From: Pseudomonadota bacterium | GTDB lineage: Bacteria > Pseudomonadota > Alphaproteobacteria > Rhizobiales > Beijerinckiaceae | Length of the DNA stretch: 7,766 bases | Direction of reading: 5' to 3' | Assembly (NCBI GenBank): GCA_023386155.1 | Contig: JAEWKH010000010.1 | Location: 1-7,766 of the forward strand | In this document: piece after piece, positions 5,518 through 7,766 of the stretch | Layout: each line of letters starts with the position of its first letter | Position numbering within the stretch: position 1 is the stretch's first letter | Made by a program: the position numbers and the translations under genes | Notes under the pieces: generated by a model | Databases searched by the model: none | What the model was told of the DNA's origin: nothing | What the model saw: only the letters and a program-made list of their open reading frames with translations

Positions 5518-5980
5518 CGCATACCTGATCGAGACCATCGCCGCCGTTGTGAATTTCCTGCTCGTGCTCCTGGGCTACGCCGCCGCGAGCGTGCAGCACA
5601 CCGGCTCGCTCTTCGGGCTCCTGCCGCCGATCGCGCAGCAGCGGTCGGTCGAGCAGGCCGCGGCCGAGGAGACCCTGGCCGAGGACTCCCCCGCCGCGCC
5701 GACGCGGGAGCAGGAGCTGCGGGAGCGCACCCGCGAGGCCGTGGAGGCGTACAGGAGGCAGCGCCTCGAGAAGAGGCTCGAGGCGCTGCGGGCGGCCAAG
5801 TCCGTTCCCGATCTCACCGAGGCCGTCCGCCAGGACCTGGAGGAGAGCCGGCCCGAGCACGAGGCCGTGATGCGTGCGGCCGACGCTGCGCTGCACGGTC
5901 CCGGTCCTTACGCCCGGCGCACCGCCCGCCGCCAGGAGATCGAAGCGCTGATCCACCGGCCCGCGCCCGGATACCACTGA
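5504..5980 (+). CDS. Hypothetical membrane-anchored helical protein
   Basis: 158 aa. The ATG is well supported by GGGAGG at 5490-5495, 8 nt upstream. Residues 4-28 form one hydrophobic segment (IAYLIETIAAVVNFLLVLLGYAAA), a probable N-terminal membrane anchor or uncleaved signal. From about residue 45 the chain is Ala/Glu/Arg-rich and predicted helical, with a likely coiled coil around REQELRERTREAVEAYRRQRLEKRLEALRAAK, ending in a basic tail. No family recognised. It could be a small envelope or phage-associated protein. A strong hairpin terminator follows 24 bp after the stop, so transcription probably ends here. Its promoter must lie inside the overlapping minus-strand gene. Confidence 0.68.
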   Translation: MFRAIAYLIETIAAVVNFLLVLLGYAAASVQHTGSLFGLLPPIAQQRSVEQAAAEETLAEDSPAAPTREQELRERTREAVEAYRRQRLEKRLEALRAAKSVPDLTEAVRQDLEESRPEHEAVMRAADAALHGPGPYARRTARRQEIEALIHRPAPGYH

Positions 5981-6004
5981 GAGCAGCCGACATCTCGACA
6001 AGGA

Positions 6005-6033
6005 ACGGGCCCCGCGGGGCCCGTTTTCGTTTC
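6005..6033. terminator. Hairpin terminator between convergent genes
   Basis: A perfect inverted repeat at 6005-6026 (AACGGGCCCCG and its complement) is followed on the plus strand by TTTTCGTTT. It ends the 5504-5980 gene. The minus-strand gene stops at 6032, so the same stem can terminate it too, though the T run on that side is weak. Confidence 0.85.
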
Positions 6034-6283
6034 AGCAGAGGGCGTCGGAGGTGATCTCGAGGATGGCCTCCTGGAGTTCGATCCTCTCCTCGCGGAGGGC
6101 CAGATTCTCGGCCCGGAGGCGCTTCACCTCGGCGATCAGCTGCCGGACGACGCCGGGGTCGACCCCGCGGGGGATTGACGCCAACAGGACCTGCTCCTGG
6201 TGCGCGGACCACATGGCGGCACCGATGCCGCCCGCAACGGAGAGGCCGATGCCCAGAGCAGCGCTGTCGTGTCCGCATGCCAT
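6032..6283 (-). CDS. Small membrane/leucine-zipper protein
   Basis: 83 aa, no family recognised. GAGG at 6291-6294 precedes the ATG at 6283 by 7 nt. Residues 8-26 are Gly/Ala-rich and hydrophobic (AALGIGLSVAGGIGAAMW), possibly a short membrane segment. Residues 45-77 make a strong coiled coil with L49, L56, L63, L70 and I77 exactly seven apart and N60 inside, the layout of a dimeric leucine zipper. No basic DNA-binding region precedes the zipper, so membrane-tethered dimerisation is more likely than a bZIP-type factor. It is convergent with 5504-5980 and shares its terminator. The upstream side faces the 6454 gene across 170 bp. Confidence 0.66.
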   Translation of the reverse strand: MACGHDSAALGIGLSVAGGIGAAMWSAHQEQVLLASIPRGVDPGVVRQLIAEVKRLRAENLALREERIELQEAILEITSDALC

Positions 6284-6453
6284 GCCGTCGCCTCGCCATT
6301 TCCACGTCTCATAATATAGGCGCAGGATGTCTTAAGGACCAGTTAACGTCTCCGCTTGTCCACCGCGAAAACCGGATATGGCAGCGTGTCGACATTGAGG
6401 CCGGACACCTGACGCCCGTTGTCCCTTGCCAGGGAGGGCCTCAAGGTAGGTCC
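6284..6453. promoter_or_regulatory. Divergent intergenic region
   Basis: 170 bp between the starts of the 6283 (-) and 6454 (+) genes. It contains the A/T-richest stretch nearby (about 6310-6345). On the minus strand CTATATTATG is a plausible -10 element about 30 bp before the ribosome binding site, but the -35 at proper spacing is poor. No clear promoter is seen for the plus gene. CCGGACACCTG at 6401-6411 equals one arm of the palindromes found at 3113 and 4920. Confidence 0.4.
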
Positions 6454-6915
6454 ATGAGCGACGAACCATTCGACTTCGAGGCCGCGCAGGCGGTCGCCAT
6501 CGCCGCCGCGCAGGCCCGCGGGCGCATCCCGATGCCGCCCCGGGTGCGCCAGCGGAAGCGCGCCAACGCCGCCGCCACCCGGGAGCGCCTGAAGGCCAAG
6601 GGGGCGCCGCGCGGCGAGGACGTGTCGATGGCCTGCGGCGCTGCCGCCGGGCTCGTCGTGCAGGACGTGATCAAGCGGATCAAGGATGGCCGCCCTCCCG
6701 CCGCCAAGGACATCGTCGAGCGCATCATCCTGGGCGCGATCCGGGGCCTCGAGGAGCGCGGCTTCGACCCGGTGCAGTCCGGGAAGCGCGTGGCACGCTT
6801 CGTCCGCCACGGAGGAAGGCTGCGCCCGAAGACGTGGACACCCGGTGGCCGGGCAAGTCCCGCTCTACCCCCCGTTACAGGGGGAAACCAGGTGGCCGGC
6901 GACCAGGGCTTGTAA
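6454..6915 (+). CDS. Hypothetical basic protein
   Basis: 153 aa. The ATG is preceded by AAGG at 6443-6446, 7 nt away. The first 50 residues are acidic, then Ala/Arg/Lys-rich (RQRKRANAAATRERLKAK). The middle (VVQDVIKRIKDGRPPAAKDIVERIILGAIRGLEERGFDP) looks like a compact helical domain. The last 35 residues are Gly/Pro-rich and low in complexity, and their DNA holds two degenerate copies of the GGACACC/GGTGTCC repeat, so the tail may be repeat-derived. No family recognised. It may be an accessory or phage-type small protein. A terminator lies about 110 bp downstream. Confidence 0.62.
   Translation: MSDEPFDFEAAQAVAIAAAQARGRIPMPPRVRQRKRANAAATRERLKAKGAPRGEDVSMACGAAAGLVVQDVIKRIKDGRPPAAKDIVERIILGAIRGLEERGFDPVQSGKRVARFVRHGGRLRPKTWTPGGRASPALPPVTGGNQVAGDQGL
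6836..6905. repeat. Two degenerate palindrome-family copies
   Basis: GGACACCCGGTGGCCGG at 6836-6852 and GGAAACCAGGTGGCCGGCGACCA at 6883-6905 resemble GGACACCAGGTGTCCGGCGGCCA in the vsr tail (3115-3137); the second differs at about three positions. Both lie in the last codons of the 6454-6915 gene, the same position relative to a gene end as in vsr. Confidence 0.45.
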
Positions 6916-6941
6916 TGCCTGTCCGGCCGGGCCTTTCCCCC

Positions 6942-6969
6942 TTGTCTCGGGCGATGCAACGCCTATCAT
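6942..6969 (+). promoter_or_regulatory. Candidate sigma-70-type promoter
   Basis: TTGTCT (6942-6947), 16 bp, then TATCAT (6964-6969). Spacing and hexamers are acceptable for a housekeeping promoter. Transcription would start near 6975-6978, before the terminator at 7028-7070 and the gene at 7136. Confidence 0.45.
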
Positions 6970-6975
6970 ATGAGG

Positions 6976-7070
6976 TGTGCCGTCCGTCCGCTGCGATCCT
7001 TCCACCCGCGGCCTCCGGATGATCCCTGAGCCCCTCCGGCGACAACCGCGCCGGAGGGGCTCTCCGTTTC
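6976..7070 (+). ncRNA. Candidate short RNA or leader
   Basis: The interval from the expected start of the promoter at 6942-6969 to the end of the intrinsic terminator is about 95 nt and has no well-supported gene. It may be a free-standing small RNA, or a leader in which the terminator controls entry into the 7136 gene. No known RNA family recognised. Confidence 0.25.
7028..7070 (+). terminator. Intrinsic terminator
   Basis: GAGCCCCTCCGGCG at 7028-7041 pairs with CGCCGGAGGGGCTC at 7049-7062, a perfect 14-bp stem with a 7-nt loop. It is followed by a short pyrimidine-rich tail (TCCGTTTC). It ends transcription from the 6454 gene or from the promoter at 6942. Confidence 0.8.
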
Positions 7071-7135
7071 AGTGCCGGGGTTTTGGCTTTCGAACCTGCC
7101 CCCGACGGTGGACCTGCAACCGAGAGGAGACGGGC

Positions 7136-7459
7136 ATGACGAAGGCAAGGATGCGGTGGGTGCTGGCGGAGATCCGTGCGGACGACACGAAGGTCTTCCG
7201 CGACCGGACGACCGGGTTCGTGGAGTGCGCCGCCGTGCTCAGGGCCGAGGTCGTCCTCATGCGGGTGGGCGGCGGACCGATGCGCAGCGAGACCATCAGG
7301 GTCGAGGTGGAGCCGGCGGAGGCCCTGGACTTCCACTCGAAGGACGAGGCCGAGGTCGTGAAGGCCACCCTGGCCGTCGGCCACGAGCGCGCCCGCCGGG
7401 CCGCGGAGGGCTACGACGCCGCGTACCAGGACGCGGTCGCGGCGGCTTCCGGCCAATGA
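7136..7459 (+). CDS. Hypothetical protein
   Basis: 107 aa, with GAGGAG ending 6 nt before the ATG. The N-terminal half alternates hydrophobic and charged residues as a beta-sheet domain would (RMRWVLAEIRADDTKVFRDRTTGFVECAAVLRAEVVLMRV). The C-terminal half, from about residue 65, is an Ala/Glu-rich helix (DEAEVVKATLAVGHERARRAAEGYDAAYQDAVAAA). No family recognised. Its TGA shares bases with the ATG of the next gene (ATGA), so the two are almost certainly co-translated. It starts 66 bp after a strong terminator, so either it has its own start signal or it depends on readthrough. Confidence 0.68.
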   Translation: MTKARMRWVLAEIRADDTKVFRDRTTGFVECAAVLRAEVVLMRVGGGPMRSETIRVEVEPAEALDFHSKDEAEVVKATLAVGHERARRAAEGYDAAYQDAVAAASGQ

Positions 7460-7707
7460 TGAACCCGCGCCACATCGCTGATCGGGAGAGCGCCCGAGAC
7501 GGGGTGGAGGCTGAACCCTCTCCGATCGCACGGGCGATGGAGGCGCTGATGCCATCGGCCCGGGCACGCTCGTACGGCGCCGCGCTGGACACCCTCGCGA
7601 GGCTGCAGGTGGAAGACCCCAAGGCCTACGAGGCGTTCCAGCGCACCTTCAGCCGCACGTCCCCTGCCGTCTCGGCCCCGTCTCCTAAAAAGGCACTTCG
7701 TCATTGA
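7456..7707 (+). CDS. Hypothetical protein, coupled to the preceding gene
   Basis: 83 aa from the first of two adjacent ATGs (7456 and 7459). The start overlaps the previous stop as ATGA, with no clear ribosome binding site, which fits translational coupling. The middle (PIARAMEALMPSARARSYGAALDTLARLQVEDPKAYEAFQRTFSR) looks like a helical bundle; the ends are low in complexity. No family recognised. The last 23 bp overlap the 3' end of the minus-strand ssb gene, so the final seven codons read antisense to it. Confidence 0.55.
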   Translation: MMNPRHIADRESARDGVEAEPSPIARAMEALMPSARARSYGAALDTLARLQVEDPKAYEAFQRTFSRTSPAVSAPSPKKALRH

Positions 7708-7765
7708 GCGGATCGTATCCCCCGAGGCGCACCGGGGCGGCAGCCGGTGCCGGGGCGGGCTTGGA
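7685..7765 (-). CDS. ssb: Single-stranded DNA-binding protein SSB, C-terminus
   Basis: Only the last 26 residues and the TAG are in the window; the gene continues past the right edge. They read SKPAPAPAAAPVRLGGY and then DPLNDEVPF. A Pro/Ala-rich linker ending in an acidic, aromatic-terminated DPLNDEVPF tip is the hallmark of bacterial SSB, whose C-terminal tip (DDDIPF in E. coli) docks replication and repair partners. The OB-fold domain cannot be seen. The 3' end overlaps the convergent 7456-7707 gene by 23 bp. Confidence 0.72.
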   Translation of the reverse strand, partial: SKPAPAPAAAPVRLGGYDPLNDEVPF

Positions 7766-7766
7766 G

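Noticed and set aside
4930..6054. 374-codon plus-strand frame
   Set aside because: It crosses the repeat, the hypothetical minus gene and the 5504 gene in a different phase, and its second half is Arg/Ala-rich shadow sequence.
6970..7029. 19-codon leader peptide starting at the ATG at 6970
   Set aside because: The ATG lies upstream of the likely transcription start and has no ribosome binding site.

Overview
This is a GC-rich bacterial window. Codon wobble positions are strongly G/C, and starts include at least one TTG, and GTG in weaker candidates. Composition and gene style would fit an alphaproteobacterium or a similar high-GC lineage, and the layout looks like an accessory island, plasmid or prophage. 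No marker gene fixes the taxon, so both statements are inference.

Left third (1-3150): a restriction-modification locus. The 3' end of a NotI-like gene (1-363) is followed, with a ribosome binding site overlapping its stop, by a complete NotI-family PD-(D/E)xK endonuclease gene (372-1343). Convergent to it, with only 2 bp between stops, is a C5-cytosine DNA methyltransferase (1346-2554, minus strand). Divergent from the methyltransferase across a 149-bp intergenic region is vsr (2704-3150). Vsr repairs the T:G mismatches left when 5-methylcytosine deaminates. The set therefore reads as cutter(s), protector and mutation-repair enzyme.

Middle (about 3088-5517): a minus-strand gene for a CoiA-like zinc-ribbon/nuclease protein (3353-4747) lies between two imperfect direct repeats of about 140 bp (3088-3237 and 4893-5029). 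The left repeat holds the real 3' end of vsr plus what looks like the last codons of a minus-strand gene. The right repeat holds a 9-codon vsr-like tail followed by the real 3' end of a minus-strand hypothetical gene (5005-5517). This is what is expected if a coiA cassette was inserted between convergent genes with a long target duplication. It is the most interesting structure in the window.

Right third (5504-7766): small genes without recognisable function. They are a membrane-anchored helical protein (5504-5980, +), a short membrane/leucine-zipper protein (6032-6283, -) convergent with it across a strong hairpin terminator, a 153-aa basic protein (6454-6915, +), and an overlapping pair (7136-7459 and 7456-7707, +). 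A promoter-like site followed by an intrinsic terminator (6942-7070) may specify a short RNA or a leader. At the right edge the last 26 residues of a single-stranded DNA-binding protein are encoded on the minus strand (7685-7765). The short palindrome core GGACACC-N-GGTGTCC and degenerate versions recur several times from 3113 onward.
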